NCBI GenBank assembly: GCA_039583875.1
Contig: CM077161.1
Span: 66,035,885 to 66,099,884, forward strand
Source of the DNA: Platanthera guangdongensis
Taxonomy: Eukaryota > Streptophyta > Magnoliopsida > Asparagales > Orchidaceae
DNA length: 64,000 nucleotides
Direction: 5' to 3'
Shown here: piece after piece, positions 35,809-47,180 of the stretch
Position numbering within the stretch: position 1 is the first letter of the stretch
Layout of the letters: every line of letters begins with the position of its first letter
Position numbers and translations under genes: made by a program
The notes under the pieces: generated by a model
Databases searched by the model: none
The model's input: only the letters and a program-made list of their open reading frames with translations
What the model was told of the DNA's origin: nothing

Positions 35809-36760
35809 GTGTCGAGACTTTCTGTCTTTAAGTGTCGACACTTATAGACCAAGTGTCGACACAAGTTGTCTAAGTGTCGACACTAGTCTACAAGGTGTCG
35901 ACACAACTCCTTGTGTTGTAGATTTTATATCTCGACACTGCTTCTTCTTCATGTGTCGACACTGAAATTGAGTGTCGACACAAGTACTTGTTCTTCAGTA
36001 TTTTGCTGAATTCTTCTAAGTGTCGACACAACACCTTTGTGTCGACACATCTTCATGTGTTAAATCTGTTAAGTATCGACACTGCTTCTTGGTGTCGACA
36101 CATGTCTTCAGTGTTTATACTTGTTGAGTGTCGACACAGCTCCTTGTGTCGACACATTCTTATTCTGTCGAGTCTTTAGCTGAGTGTCGACACATCCCTT
36201 TAGTGTCGACACTTGTACTTAGAATATTTTTGTTGAACTCTGCTGATCTTTACTAAGTGTCGACACAGCTCCGTGTGTCGACACTTTCTTCAAGTGTTGA
36301 GTCTTCAGCTAAGTGTCGACACATTGTTCTGGGTGTCGACACTTACTTCAAGTGTTGACTCTTCTGCTGAGTGTTGACACATTGTTTTGAGTGTCGACAC
36401 TTGTACTTAGTCTCTGCTGACTTTTGCTGAGTGTCGACACAGCCTCCAAGTGTCGACACTTGTACTTAGTCTCTGCTGACTTTTGCTGAGTGTCGACACA
36501 GCCTCCAAGTGTCGACACTTTTTGATGTAGACACAGTTTCTCTGGGTGTCGACACAACTGCTATGTGTCGACACTACTTCACTGCACTCTTCTTCATTGA
36601 GTGTAGACACAGCTCCTTGTGTCGACACTTTCTGTCTGGTGTCGACTCAGCATCCCTGGTGTCGACACAATGACTCCAAGTGTCGACACTGCTTGCCTGG
36701 GTGTCGACACAAGTCTTCTTAAGTGTCGACACTTTCCCTCTGGGTGTCGACACATGGACT
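35809..36760. repeat. TGTCGACA palindrome array in S1 3' LTR
   Basis: About thirty TGTCGACA(C) words across 0.95 kb, commonly in pairs about 17-25 bp apart. A 58-bp unit is duplicated at 36410 and 36468. It occupies U3. Confidence 0.95.
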
Positions 36761-36898
36761 TAGAAACTTTTTCTTCTTTCCTGCAAATACTTAGCCTGCA
36801 CATGTAAACTCAAAATACATCAAATAGATTTTGATGTATATCATTGAGTTGGGTGAGGCTTTTTCAAATCAGGTAAATTTAGACCAATGTACCCAACA

Positions 36899-36912
36899 AT
36901 CTCCCCCTATTT
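36899..36912 (-). other. S1 polypurine tract
   Basis: The minus strand reads AAATAGGGGGAGAT directly before the LTR start TGTTGGG. The S2 element has the same tract. Confidence 0.9.
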
Positions 36913-37202
36913 GGAGAAGTCATAACCCTTAGTCAATGATATACACCATTCATAATAAAATTACAAAATGATGTAAAGCAGGATTATATATAGCAGGGTA
37001 ATCATAAACATGTATCAAACAAACATGTATACATAGACATCATCACAGAAGAAATATGAAATAGATTTAACATATAACACATTGTTCTAATATCTGTCAT
37101 ATTCATTTTCAAAAGTTTACAGAATGTTTTACATCAAAAGATTACATAGTAAACTTTAAGAAAATTCTAATTCTATTTCTGTTCAGGCTCCTTGATCACT
37201 AT

Positions 37203-40021
37203 TCATTTTCCAGCTTGTACTTTGGCTTGAACAGAAGCTTCAGTAACTTTAGCATCAGCAGGCTTCTTGCCTTTCAGATCTTTCTTCTTAAGTTCCTCAG
37301 CCTTAATCTTTTGCCTCTCAAAATAATGATAAGGCTTGGGAAAGTACTTGCTAGGCTCCTGAGCAGTAGGAGGTAGCTTTCCCATCTTAGCCTATCTTCT
37401 GTATTGGACTATAGCCTCCTGCCTTGTCTCATGTTTTCTCCATTCAGCCTCAGAAAACCATTTATTCCTGTCATGGATGTTATCCTTTGCAGCTTTCCAT
37501 GCAATCAAAATAATGTTCCTAGAGGTGGGGCTCCACTGCTCAAAGTCAGGTCTTTGTTCAGCTTGCTCCCTGAACCTCTTCTTTGACAATCTGGTTTCTT
37601 CTTCAGCTTGCTCCTTCAAGATAGCTTCCTGGAAAGCTTCAGAGACAGGCTGAACAACTTTCTCTAGTATAACATTGTCCTTACCCCCAGGTGGGCTATA
37701 CATGGACTGTTTGTCAGCATGGATCATGTCAAAATCTGGTGGAGGATAGATCACTTGAGCTACTTCTGGTTGCTCACCTCCAAGATAGGCAGGGTTAATT
37801 CCAGATTCTGCTACATTATCATCATAACAAAGAGGAGGATAACCAAGAGTGGCTCTGATGGAATTAGAAACCCATTTTGCATGGTCAGAGCCAGCTTTGA
37901 CTAAGACCCTCTCCCCCTTTATGACTTCTCTTTCTATGTGATCCCTTAAGTCATCTTTTTGAAATCTGATTTGGGCATTGAGATAATTGACTCCATCCCT
38001 GTAGAAAGGTCTTAACCTTTGGAGTTTTTCAGAGATCAGCTTCTGAGAGTCTTGAATAGCAGTTGTAATATCAATTAAGCTCTCTTGTAGTGCTTTATCA
38101 AAAGCTGTCATAGCAGTAGCAGTAGAAGTTGTCAGGCCAGCAGCAATGTTCTTCATTTCTGTGACAATAGCATTGTGAGATTATGTCAAATTGTCATTCA
38201 TTCTTATTTAGTTCTCTAGAACATACCCCTGCTTCTGTGCTATGTCATCTACTTGAGCATTTATCTTTTCCTGATGTGTAGCAAGATAGACTACTGCATT
38301 CCCACCCTTGTGAAAGCAGTCAGTCATCTCCTTCTTATTAAGATTCATTTCAAATCTTATTGACTTTATATCCTGAGCCAGATCAAACTGCAATGATTTC
38401 TGCCCTTCATCCACATACTTTTCAATAGCTTGTCTATGTTCATCCAGCTTTATTTGCATAGCAACCATAAGTGCACTATAATCAACAGTTGGAGCTGGCT
38501 GTGATATAGGCTGTGGAGTAACAGTTTGGAGAGCCTTCTTATAACTTTGGCTCCTCCTTCTAAATACTTGAAATTTTCTTTTCGTAGCCCTTGAAACTTC
38601 CTCATCTTCAGAAGCTGAGGAGCTAGCAATTTCTACCCTCTCCTTAGGGCTTGGGGGTATCTCTTTCTGCACATCTGGTGCTTTCTCAGTCTCTTGCCTT
38701 GCAGGCTCTTCAACAATGGGCACTTGCTCCCCCTCAACTGGAGCATTCTCCCCCTCAACAGCAGCATTGTCCTTGTCAAAGTCTTGTTGATCCAGATTTA
38801 GAAATAAATCTTCCATTGTAAATTCTTGTGGAGAATGAGCTGGAGAAATTCTTTGCTCATCTACCACTTGATCAGATACCACTTCAACTGTAACAGATGT
38901 GTCTTCCATGACAATATCTGGAACTTGATTATCAATCTGTGTTTGCTGATAAACAACAGACAAATCAGTATCCTCTAAAGGAAAAACTAAAGCATTAAGC
39001 TCAGTGATTACCTCAAGAATTGTTTTTGTAGCTTGCTCACTCTCAAGAGGAGTGGGCTCTTCCACAACTAGTGGCTCCCCCTGGATATGATCCTTGTGTA
39101 TGGGGCTAGCTTGAGGTAGCTCCCCCTGGATTTCAGCAACATCTTGAGGAGCAGGAGACTTTACAGCAGTTCCTTCCTCATTCTCATCAGGTGTGAAAAC
39201 CACTTGCTCTTCACTTTCAGAGCTGCTAGTTGGAATCTGAGCCACTGGGGCAGATTTCTTCTTCTTCTTCAGTGGAGTTGCTTTCTTAGAAGTTATCTTC
39301 TCAGGGGTTGGCATCTCTTTAAACAACACCCTGTCCCACCTGGAGAATATCCTCATATCCATTTTCCTCATATGATTTATTTTAGTGCCAGCAGTCTGAC
39401 CCATAACTTCTGGTATGCTTCCAGCTAGGTATAAGCTTAAGATTCTGCCCAAGTTGGGCTTCTTCAGGCTTTCCTTGATCTTCTCAAAGATCACTACAGT
39501 CCAGTCAGTTTTTAGATTGAAGATTATCTTTGTCATAATACCAAACATATGGGCAGATACCCTGCCATGCCCTCCTGGCTTACTTAGAATTACTTTGCCT
39601 ACAATTTCTGACAGGAATTTCCCTGAATGTTCATTCCTTTTCTATTGAAAACTGAACCAATCTTCATCTTAGAATCCAGTCCACACCAAGTTAGAGCTTC
39701 CCTGGTCTTTGAAGCAGTATCTTCATCTTCTTCTTTAGTTCTAGGCAACTGAAGGACTTTTCTCAGACTTTTTGGTGACACCTTCACCTTTTCACCATGG
39801 ACCCTGGACTTGATCTTCAATCCAGTGTCGTCTACCTTAGCTCCATTAAGGAATTCCAAGACTTCCTTCTTCCAAATTTTTGTTGGCTCTGAAACAAGAT
39901 ATTCTAACCCTGAGTCAGCAACTAGGGTTACTACAGTCTTGATCTCCAGGTCTGCATCATCAAAAGCATTGCGCACCAGCTCGTAGCCTTCGTTGATTTT
40001 CTCCTCAAGCTTTGGCGCCAT
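37203..40021 (-). pseudogene. S1 third ORF (position of the Sirevirus env-like gene), broken
   Basis: Starts at ATG 40019-40021 (MAPKLEEKINEG), about 100 bp after a TATA box. Total about 940 codons in four pieces (to 39599, 39548-38208, 38156-37392, 37385-37203), broken by a frame change near 39570 and stops near 38200 and 37388. The N-terminal region (KKEVLEFLNGAKV, GEKVKVSPKSLRKVLQL) and C-terminal region (WSPTSRNIIL, then YFPKPYHYFERQ) are shared with the S2 ORF. The middle is acidic, then has a basic cluster (TKRKFQVFRRRSQSYKK). I see no signal peptide or membrane helix in the pieces, which argues against a simple envelope. Function unknown. Confidence 0.8.
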
Positions 40022-40120
40022 TAGGGTTTGAAGAATTTGACTGGAGAGAAGAGAGGTGTCGACACACAAGTTTTGTTCTCGAAAGTTTTGAAAGCGTGTT
40101 GACAGACTAAGGCAAAACCC

Positions 40121-40128
40121 TATTTATA
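40121..40128 (-). promoter_or_regulatory. Internal TATA box upstream of S1 third ORF
   Basis: The minus strand reads GGTATAAATAGGG at about 100 bp before the ORF start. The array of TGTCGACA lies immediately upstream of it, as in the LTR. Inferred to be an internal promoter. Confidence 0.65.
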
Positions 40129-40172
40129 CCTTTCTAATTTTGAAGATGAAAAGGCGGGCAGCTAACTTAAAT

Positions 40173-40503
40173 TGTGTCGACACTGTCGATAAGTGTCGAC
40201 ACTGACTTATAATGTCTCGACACATATGTGTCGACACAAGTTTAGTCAACAGATGATATGTGTCGACACTTATTTATGTGTCGACACCACTTAACTCGAC
40301 ACATAGTCGAGATTTTACTTAGATAATTCTGAGTAAACACTAAGTGTCGACACCACCTTGGATGTGTCGACACCTACTTGTCATGTGTCGACACTATTAT
40401 TCTGAAGTGTCGACACCAACTTCCTAGATGTGTCGACACCTTTTTCCTGAAGTGTCGACACCACTATTCTGTGTCGACACATAGATCTCTGTGTGTCGAC
40501 ACC
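40173..40503. repeat. Internal TGTCGACA array between S1 pol and third ORF
   Basis: Thirteen perfect TGTCGACA words in 331 bp, the same motif and spacing style as in the LTR. It ends close to the 3' end of RNase H coding sequence (40535). One more copy lies at 40056 in the leader. Confidence 0.95.
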
Positions 40504-40534
40504 TTTTTACTTAGCCATTTCCAATTCTACAAGC

Positions 40535-42190
40535 TTACTCTAAGTTTATCATTCCTAGTTCAATTTTAAACCTATTGAACTTAGCTTCTTCTAGGGGCTT
40601 AGTATACATATCAGCTAGTTGATTATCAGTTTTAACATATTCTAGTAAAATATCTTCTTTCTCTACATGCTCCCTAAGAAAATGATATTTTATCTCAATA
40701 TTTTTAGTTCTACTATGGGAAACAGGATTATGTGCAATTGAAATAGCACTTGTAGAATCACAGAAGAGTGGAGTTCTACTTACCTGAAATCCATAGTCCT
40801 CAAGCTGATGTTGTATCCACAGAAGTTGAGCACAGCAACTTCCTGCAGCCACATACTCTAATTCTGCAGTGGAGATAGCCACACTTGTTTGCTTTTTGCT
40901 ACTCCATGAAATCAGTCTTCCACCTAGGAATTGACAGGTTCTAGAAGTGCTTTTTCTGTCTTCTTTGCATCCTGCAAAGTCTGCATCTGAATAACCTGTT
41001 AGATCAAAATCCTCATTCCTAGGGTACCAGAGGCCTAGATAAGGAGTGCCCTTTAGATATCTCAATATTCTTTTAACTGCTGTCAAATGAGACTCTTTAG
41101 GGCAGGCTTGATACCTTACAAAGACACATGTAGCATACATGATATCTGGTGTACTTGCAGTCAAATATAATAGGGAGCCAACTATCCCTCTATACAAGGT
41201 TTCATCCACATGTTTCCCTGCATCATCCTTGCTAAGAGACATACTTGATCCCATAGGAGTCTTCATGGTACTGGATGAATTCATACCATACTTCCTTATG
41301 AGTTCTAGGGTGAACTTGGACTGGCAAATGGATAAACCATTCTCAGTCTGTCTTACTTGGAGACCCAAGAAGAACTTAAGCTCTCCCATACTACTCATCT
41401 CAAATTGACCTTGCATTAGTTTTGCAAACTTTTTGCAAAGGCTACTTTCAGTAGACCCAAATATAATGTCATCTACATATATTTGGACAAGTATTACTTT
41501 GCCTCTAGATTCCCTAAGGAATAGAGTCTTGTCTATTTTCCCCTTTGTGAACTTATTCTCAATGAGGAAACTAGACAGGGTTTCATACCAAGCCCTAAGG
41601 GCTTGCTTTAACCCATATAAAGCTTTCCTAAGTCTATAGACATGATTAGGTAGAGTTGAATCAACAAAACCTGAGGGCTATTCCACATAGACCTCTTCTT
41701 TAAGATTACCATTTAGAAATGCTGACTTGACATCCATTTGGTAAACTTTAAATCCTTTAAAGGTTGCATAAGCCAGAAACATTCTTATGGCTTCCAGTCT
41801 GGCTACTGGAGCAAAGGTTTGATCAAAATCAATACCTTCTTCCTGCCTATATCCTTTAGCAACCAATCTTGCTTTGTTCTTAATGATGACTCTTTGCTCA
41901 TCCATCTTGTTCCTATAGATCCACTTGGTTCCAATTATATTGTGGTCTTTAGGTTTAGGAACAAGCTCCCAGACCTTGCATCTATTGAACTGATTGAGTT
42001 CTTCTTGCATTGCCTCAATCCAAAGAGGGTCTAGGATGGCTTCTTCAAACTTCTTTGGTTCAACTTGGGATAGAAAGCTGGAGTAGATTGTTGCATTCAG
42101 GTTTCTGCTCCTTGTTTGTACCCCTTGTCTTGGATCACCAATAATTTGCTCAGCTGGATGATCTCTAAGATGCCTATTGGCTGGAGACAT
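40535..42190 (-). pseudogene. S1 reverse transcriptase and RNase H (one stop)
   Basis: The frame holds the Ty1 RT start (ALWKLV-like region here as [10 protein letters not shown]), [21 protein letters not shown] and [12 protein letters not shown]. The catalytic YVDD box is at 41468-41479. RNase H follows with TGYSDADFAGCKEDRKSTS, KKQTSVAISTAELEYVA and CDSTSAISIAHNP. One stop, TAG at 41678-41680, fits a CAG-to-TAG change. The rest is open to the end of RNase H at 40535. It lies between integrase and the internal palindrome array. Clear Ty1/copia type. Confidence 0.92.
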
Positions 42191-42208
42191 CCTGACTTCA
42201 GGTTGAAC

Positions 42209-43687
42209 TTATCCAACTTCTTCATCTTGCTGTACTTCTTCTGCATTTGGTATATGTTGTACTCCCCCTGGACAACAGCCACTGTCTTCTACATGTTGTC
42301 TTGAAGTAGATATATCTTCTATAGTGAGCTTGTCCAACTTCTCAGTTATACCTGTGGGGCTGCAAATACTACAAGACAACTCATTCTTAATCATTCTAGT
42401 TTCATCAAATACTACATGTACAGTCTCTTCTACAACTTGAGTCGACAAGTTGTAGACTCTATAAGCCTTACTATTGTTGCTGTACCCAATAAAAATTCCC
42501 TCTTGGGACTTGGCAGCAAACTTAGTCAAGTAAGACTTTCCATTGTTAAGTATAAAGCACTTACAACCAAAGATCCTGAAGTAGGATAGGTTTGGTTTCC
42601 TGCCTTTCACAACCTCATAGGGAGTCTTGTTGAGGATTTTAGTAATGGTAGCCCTATTAATAACATGGCATGCAGTATTGATGGCTTCAGCCCAGAAATA
42701 TTCTGGTAGTGATGTATCACTTAATAGGGTCCTACCAGCCTCTATCAAGGTTCTATTCTTCCTCTTAGCAATGCCATTTTGCTGAGGTGTTCTTGGTGAA
42801 GAAAACTCTTGAAATATCCCAAAGTCTTCACATAGTTTTGTCATGCTATCAGACTGAAATTCAGTACCATGGTCACTTCTTATTTTGACCACAGTACTAG
42901 TTAGTTCATTCTGAATCTGTTTGACAAAGCTATAGAAGACACTAGGTGTTTCAGATTTCTGTCTTAGAAAGAACACCCAAGAAAACCTTGAGTAGTCATC
43001 TACAGCTATAAAGGTATAGACCTTCCTACCTAGGCTGTGAACTGACATTGGACCAAAGCGATCCATATGCAAGAGGTATAAGTACCTCACAGCATCTTTG
43101 TTCTCAGCGCTTCTAAAGGTGGATCTAGTCTGCTTGCCCTTTTGACAAGCTGAGCAAATACCATCTTTAATACACTTAACTTGAGGACCATTCTTCACTA
43201 ACTCTTTGCTAAAGAGTTTACCAATTGTCTTGTAGTTTAGATGGGCTAGCCTCTTGTGCCATTTGACACAATGAGAGACTTTCTCATCTGCTACAAGACA
43301 CACTTGAGAATCATTGGTCTCACACATAATGTCTAGGCAGTAGACATTCCTCTTTCTATAACCTGTCAACATGATCTCTTGATCATTTGACCTCCTGATA
43401 TGACAACCATTCTTAACAAATGAGATGTCATATCCTACATCACTTAATTGACTTATACTAATTAGGTTGTGTTTCAAACCTTTAACATAAGCCACTTGAG
43501 TAATGGTAACAAAGTTACTAGAAATGTTACCAAACCCTTTGATGATTCCTTTTTCAGAACCACCAAAGGTGACTTTAGGACGATCTTTGATTGGAGTGTA
43601 GTCCTTTAGCAATTCCCTTGTTCCAGTCATATGTCTGGAACATCCACTGTCCAAGTACCATATAGGGGCATGGCCACTTGGACTCAC
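42209..43687 (-). pseudogene. S1 protease and integrase; catalytic Glu replaced by Lys
   Basis: 492 open codons. Protease D-S-G is at 43643-43651 (WYLDSGCSRHM). Then comes the zinc-binding pre-integrase region (WHKRLAHLNYKTIGK with CSACQKGK). The integrase core has Asp in LHMDRFGPM and Asp in IRSDHGTEF. At the catalytic Glu position the sequence reads NGIAKRKNRT, with Lys encoded by AAG (42764-42766), one G-to-A change from GAG. A stop lies between this frame and the RT frame near 42205. The acid-to-base change should abolish integration chemistry. Confidence 0.9.
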
Positions 43688-43699
43688 CTACAAAACAGA
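43688..43699 (-). promoter_or_regulatory. Conserved CTGTTTTGTAGG between S1 gag stop and pol
   Basis: A pyrimidine-rich stretch ending in AG follows the gag stop directly. The equivalent place in S2 (47181-47192) reads CTGTTTTGCAGG. It looks like a splice acceptor. That use is inference. Confidence 0.4.
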
Positions 43700-43888
43700 T
43701 TAGTAAACCTTAGAACCCAAAGAATTCTTGGGTCCTTGGTACTTGTTAGTTTGCATCCTGACAAAGCTACCTGCTGGTTTTCCAACAGGCAGTTTGCTAT
43801 TCACTTTGGCACTAGCATTGTGCCAACAGTCCATTGCAAAGTGGCCTACCTTGCCACAGCACCAACACTCAAACTTATTGTACCTTTG
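43700..43888 (-). pseudogene. S1 gag C-terminal part with second zinc knuckle
   Basis: This is the end of gag separated from the main part (52351-54209) by the S2 insertion. The knuckle CWCCGKVGHFAMDC is at 43826-43867. The frame ends at a TAA (43700-43702). The reading frame is collinear with the part beyond S2 once one copy of CTTTG is ignored. Confidence 0.9.
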
Positions 43889-44222
43889 TGTTGGGTATTG
43901 TATCCACGATTACCTAGATTTGAGGAAGCCCCCTGTCAAGCTAAGATGAATTCACAATGTATTTGATAAACTCTTTCAAGTTGTACTTGCAGTCTCTCCA
44001 CGCTAAGTGCACACCAATGTCAGGGTGCAGTAGGTCAATATACACGGGTCTGCACGACGTAATCCCTCGTTGAGCAGATCAGTGTGTTGGCCTATGTGTA
44101 CTCTCTCTATTGGAGTGCACTTACTTTCAAGTACAGGGCCGCTCATATGCAAGAGAAGACAAGGAGCATGAAGGATCAAGGAGCAGCTCCTAGGTGGAAG
44201 ACGAAAAATCGTCCAAGGCAAA

Positions 44223-44536
44223 TTCGACGAGAATCACCAAGTGATTCTCGCCGAATCGGTGAGAATCACTAAGTGATTCTCGCCGAATCGTCGAGAATCG
44301 TCAGTGATTCTCGCCGACTCCTTCTGGCCATCTCAAAATGGTGCCAAGTGAAATTCGGCGAGAATCACTTGTAATTCCCGCCGAACCAGTGGTCAAGCAG
44401 CCCATGAATACCAAGTCCAATTCGTTGAGAATCGATAAGTGATTCGACGAGAATCACAAACGATTCTCGACGAATCGTCGAGAATCACTTGGTGATTCTC
44501 GCCGATTCGTCGAGAATCGTTTGCGATTCTCGCCGA
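44223..44536. repeat. GATTCTCGNCGAATC palindrome array in S2 5' LTR
   Basis: Words of the type ATTCTCGCCGAATCG, TCGACGAGAATCAC and CGATTCTCGACGAATCG recur about a dozen times in 310 bp in both orientations, many forming longer hairpins. It lies upstream of the TATA-like box at 44658. Confidence 0.92.
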
Positions 44537-44657
44537 TTTTTACTTGGCGTTTTCTCAGAATGCTGCTGAACCGGATTCTGCTTCTGGATTTGTTTGAACC
44601 GGATTTTGGGGATTTCATTTGTGGGTCCCTCAAACGGTCATATTTGAGAATCCTACA

Positions 44658-44667
44658 GTATTTATAC
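44658..44667 (+). promoter_or_regulatory. S2 5' LTR TATA-like box
   Basis: GTATTTATAC, about 120 bp after the array and before a GC-rich leader. It is weaker than the other TATA boxes because the A/T order is symmetrical. The copy in the other LTR is at 51483-51492. Confidence 0.45.
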
Positions 44668-45533
44668 ACAGGTATTTTGAACAGTAAATCTGCGCAAAAG
44701 AGAGAAAGAAAATCCAGCGGCGAGGCAACCCTAACTTCGCGAAATCGTTCCGCTCCGCCGCCGCCGCTCGCGTGAAGTGGTCACCGCTGCTAATCGCTCT
44801 TCTTCCTGATCTCCGGTGATAGAAGCTTAGCAAGGCTTGAGTCTCACGCGTCTATCCGGAGATCTCTTGTCTCTCGATTTGTTGACCGGGAAAACACCCC
44901 CGTCCGAATCGATCGAGACGACTGATCCTAGAGTGACTGTTGGTAGACCGAGCTTGCTTCGCAACGAAGTTTGGATCTCCAAGTTCAGCAGCTGCTCTTC
45001 ATCGTAGCCGCCGATCTCGAAGCTAGCCGCCGCTCGTGTGCCGCCGCCGGTTCCGGGGAGATCTTCTCCAAGAGAGACCAAGGTCGTAGACTCTTCATCG
45101 ACTTCAAGAACACGTCGTCGAACAAAGAGGAACACCGGAGTCTCCAAGAGAAGTTTGTATCACGTGTACATTCTACATTTTCATTTCGTTGTAAAGGAAC
45201 TTTTGTTCCGAGTTGTAAGGGTTGGGTGCAACCCGCTTTGTGGGAGTGTTGACTCTCACGTGTGGAAGGGCTCCTTCCGTTAGTGAAGGGATTGGATTTC
45301 AATCCCGTTGGTGAAGTGACCGAGTCGTCCCTTGTTGGGGAGATAGGTCGAAGGGGGAAAGTGGATGTACCCAAGTCGGGGAACCACTATAAATTTGCTG
45401 TGTATTCTGTGTGCTGTGTTTGTTGTTTTTATTATGCAGGTACATCTGTAAATTCCGCAAAAGAACCGCACGTCACCTATCCCCCCCCCCCCCCCCATAG
45501 GTGCACATAGCCGACACTAGGTGGACTTTCAAG

Positions 45534-45546
45534 TGGTATCAGAGGG
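45534..45546 (+). other. S2 primer-binding site
   Basis: TGGTATCAGAGGG lies two bases after the LTR end. It is an exact match to the initiator-tRNA-Met type start TGGTATCAGAG. Confidence 0.9.
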
Positions 45547-45605
45547 AGGTTCCTCAACAAAAAGGCTAACACCTTGAGGTGAATCCTGCCACCAGTGTCA
45601 GAAGC

Positions 45606-47178
45606 ATGGATCTGGATTATGACGTATTGCCACTCAAACTCCCTGCATGCACAAAGGATTATTATCCTATCTGGAGGATGAGAGTGTTATTTCACCTGGA
45701 TGCCATCGATCCTCGAGCATCCCTCATCCTGGAAGAGGGTCCATTTATCCCTATGAAGACCACCGACTCGGGGACCCAAGTGCCCATGTGCATTCCTGAG
45801 ATGACAGAGATGGAACTCTCATTTTTCCAACTGGACCAGAGTATTCGACAAATTATTATGGATGTCTGGTCTGGAGCCTCTCACTCCAGGTTGGAAAAAT
45901 GTAAAACTGCTAAATCTCTGTGGATGATGATCTCAGAGCTGATGGGGGGGGTCAGAGGAAGCTGAAATTTGCTGCCAATCTGAGGATGAAGCATATGTGG
46001 GGGTTCTCACTTCTGAAGATGAATGCAAGGATCCTTCGGATTGCGTCAGAGCTCCAGTATCTTTGTCAGAGACTGAAGAAGATAGTGAGGAAAGCAGCTC
46101 CGACGAGGAAGAACCATTGGTCACTGATTCTAATGACAATAACCCAGATGAGCAGGTATCATCTTCATCCTGTCCCACATCTTTTGACCTTTCTGAAGAC
46201 AGAAACTGCTCCCCTCCAGAAAATACTGATTCCCTGAAGAGAGCCCTTCAGGAAAGCAATCTACTTGCTGAGGAGCAAGCTCGAGAGATTGCTAAACTGA
46301 AGATCTTGTTGGTTCTCCAATTGGCGTCCAACAAGGTCAAGGACTCTAAGATCTCAGCTCTAGAGAATAGTCTAGACAATGAGAAACGTATAGTATCCAA
46401 CTTTTCCAAAGTTGATGCTATAAAGAGAAAACAAGAAACCGGGTGGATCTCCCGGATTATCCAGGGATGGAGAAATGGGGAAACGGTGTTCCGACCTCCC
46501 ACTCCAAGCGGGAAGGCAACTCATCATGCCTTCAGGTATGACCACAGGAATAATCGTGGTCACTGTAAGGGTGAGTTGTCCCCATGTGGAAATGTCCATA
46601 GTGCAAGAGGCGTCATGACCACCCATGAAGAAATACCTAAGGCTCATTCTGAGCCATTTGTATTCACGGCCACTGCCACAACAAAGTGTGGATCTGCATG
46701 TCCTGGTTCACAGAAGAATTCTCTCCATTCGAGGACACGAGATAGGGAGAATAGAAGTCATGATGTCAGGCGTCATGGAGCCTCAGCAAGGAAGATGCCT
46801 GAAAGAATGGCACCACCTTCTCGGCCTCATAACGCTCACATCATGCATTCGTTCCACCCTTCATCATGCCTCGATGGAAGAGGAATTTGTGCAACAAGAA
46901 CATGCCCTATCCCTTTGAGACCTAGGACCGTGACTACATCAGTCACTAGATCAGGTCAAAAACGGCGATACAACATTCACTCTTGTTGGTGCTGCGGCAA
47001 AGTGGGACACTTTGCCATTGACTGTTGGCACAACCTCTCTGTGCCCACAGCAAGGGCTTCTCCACATTATAGGGACAGAGGCAGTCTTCCAGACAGGTTT
47101 TCTCAAGGAAGGCAGTTGCGTGTTCATGCTAATAGAAACCTAGGACCCAATATGATTTGGGTTCCTAAGGTAAAGTAA
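45606..47178 (+). pseudogene. S2 gag: internally shortened and frameshifted at a G run
   Basis: The N-terminal 120 codons from MDLDYDVLPLKL match S1 gag (PIWRMRVLFHLDAIDPR, EEGPFIPMK, KCKTAKSLWM). At the 8-G run 45943-45950 the frame ends. One base out of frame the sequence continues from GSEEAEICC to 47178. Compared with S1, about 230 residues of the core and the first zinc knuckle are missing at that point. The second part has an acidic Ser-rich region, a coiled-coil-like stretch (KDSKISALENSLDNEKRIV) and knuckle CWCCGKVGHFAIDC at 46984-47025. It could be made only by frameshifting or slippage. Confidence 0.82.
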
Positions 47179-47180
47179 TT

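Larger units (their letters stand above)
34817..36898 (-). repeat. S1 3' LTR (2082 bp)
   Basis: It starts TGAAAAATATAG and ends CCCAACA on the plus strand. It differs from the other LTR at about 4% of the first 250 bp by eye. It contains a CCTACACTCAGCCACCAAGG-type short tandem repeat near 35140-35210, a minus-strand TATA box and the TGTCGACA array. Confidence 0.95.
43889..45531 (+). repeat. S2 5' LTR (1643 bp)
   Basis: It runs from TGTTGGGTATTG to GACTTTCA. The order is palindrome array, TATA-like box, GC-rich leader, then a 16-C run at 45481. Confidence 0.95.

Noticed and set aside
36348..36803. Minus-strand frames rich in CRH/VDT repeats
   Set aside because: Translations of the TGTCGACA array in the S1 LTR, not proteins. 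The same holds at 55846-56305.
34077..36898. Tandem LTR duplication by unequal recombination
   Set aside because: The left piece continues at 56397 with a 5-bp target duplication, so it is an insertion into an older LTR.
37203..40021. Calling the third ORF a retroviral envelope
   Set aside because: Only the position matches. No fusion peptide, membrane anchor or signal peptide is evident in S1 or S2.
45481..45496. Run of 16 C as a functional element
   Set aside because: The other LTR has 10 C. Homopolymer length changes are common and may be sequencing error.
44003..45510. Several short frames repeated at 50828-52329
   Set aside because: They are duplicated because both are S2 LTRs. The frames lie in non-coding LTR DNA.
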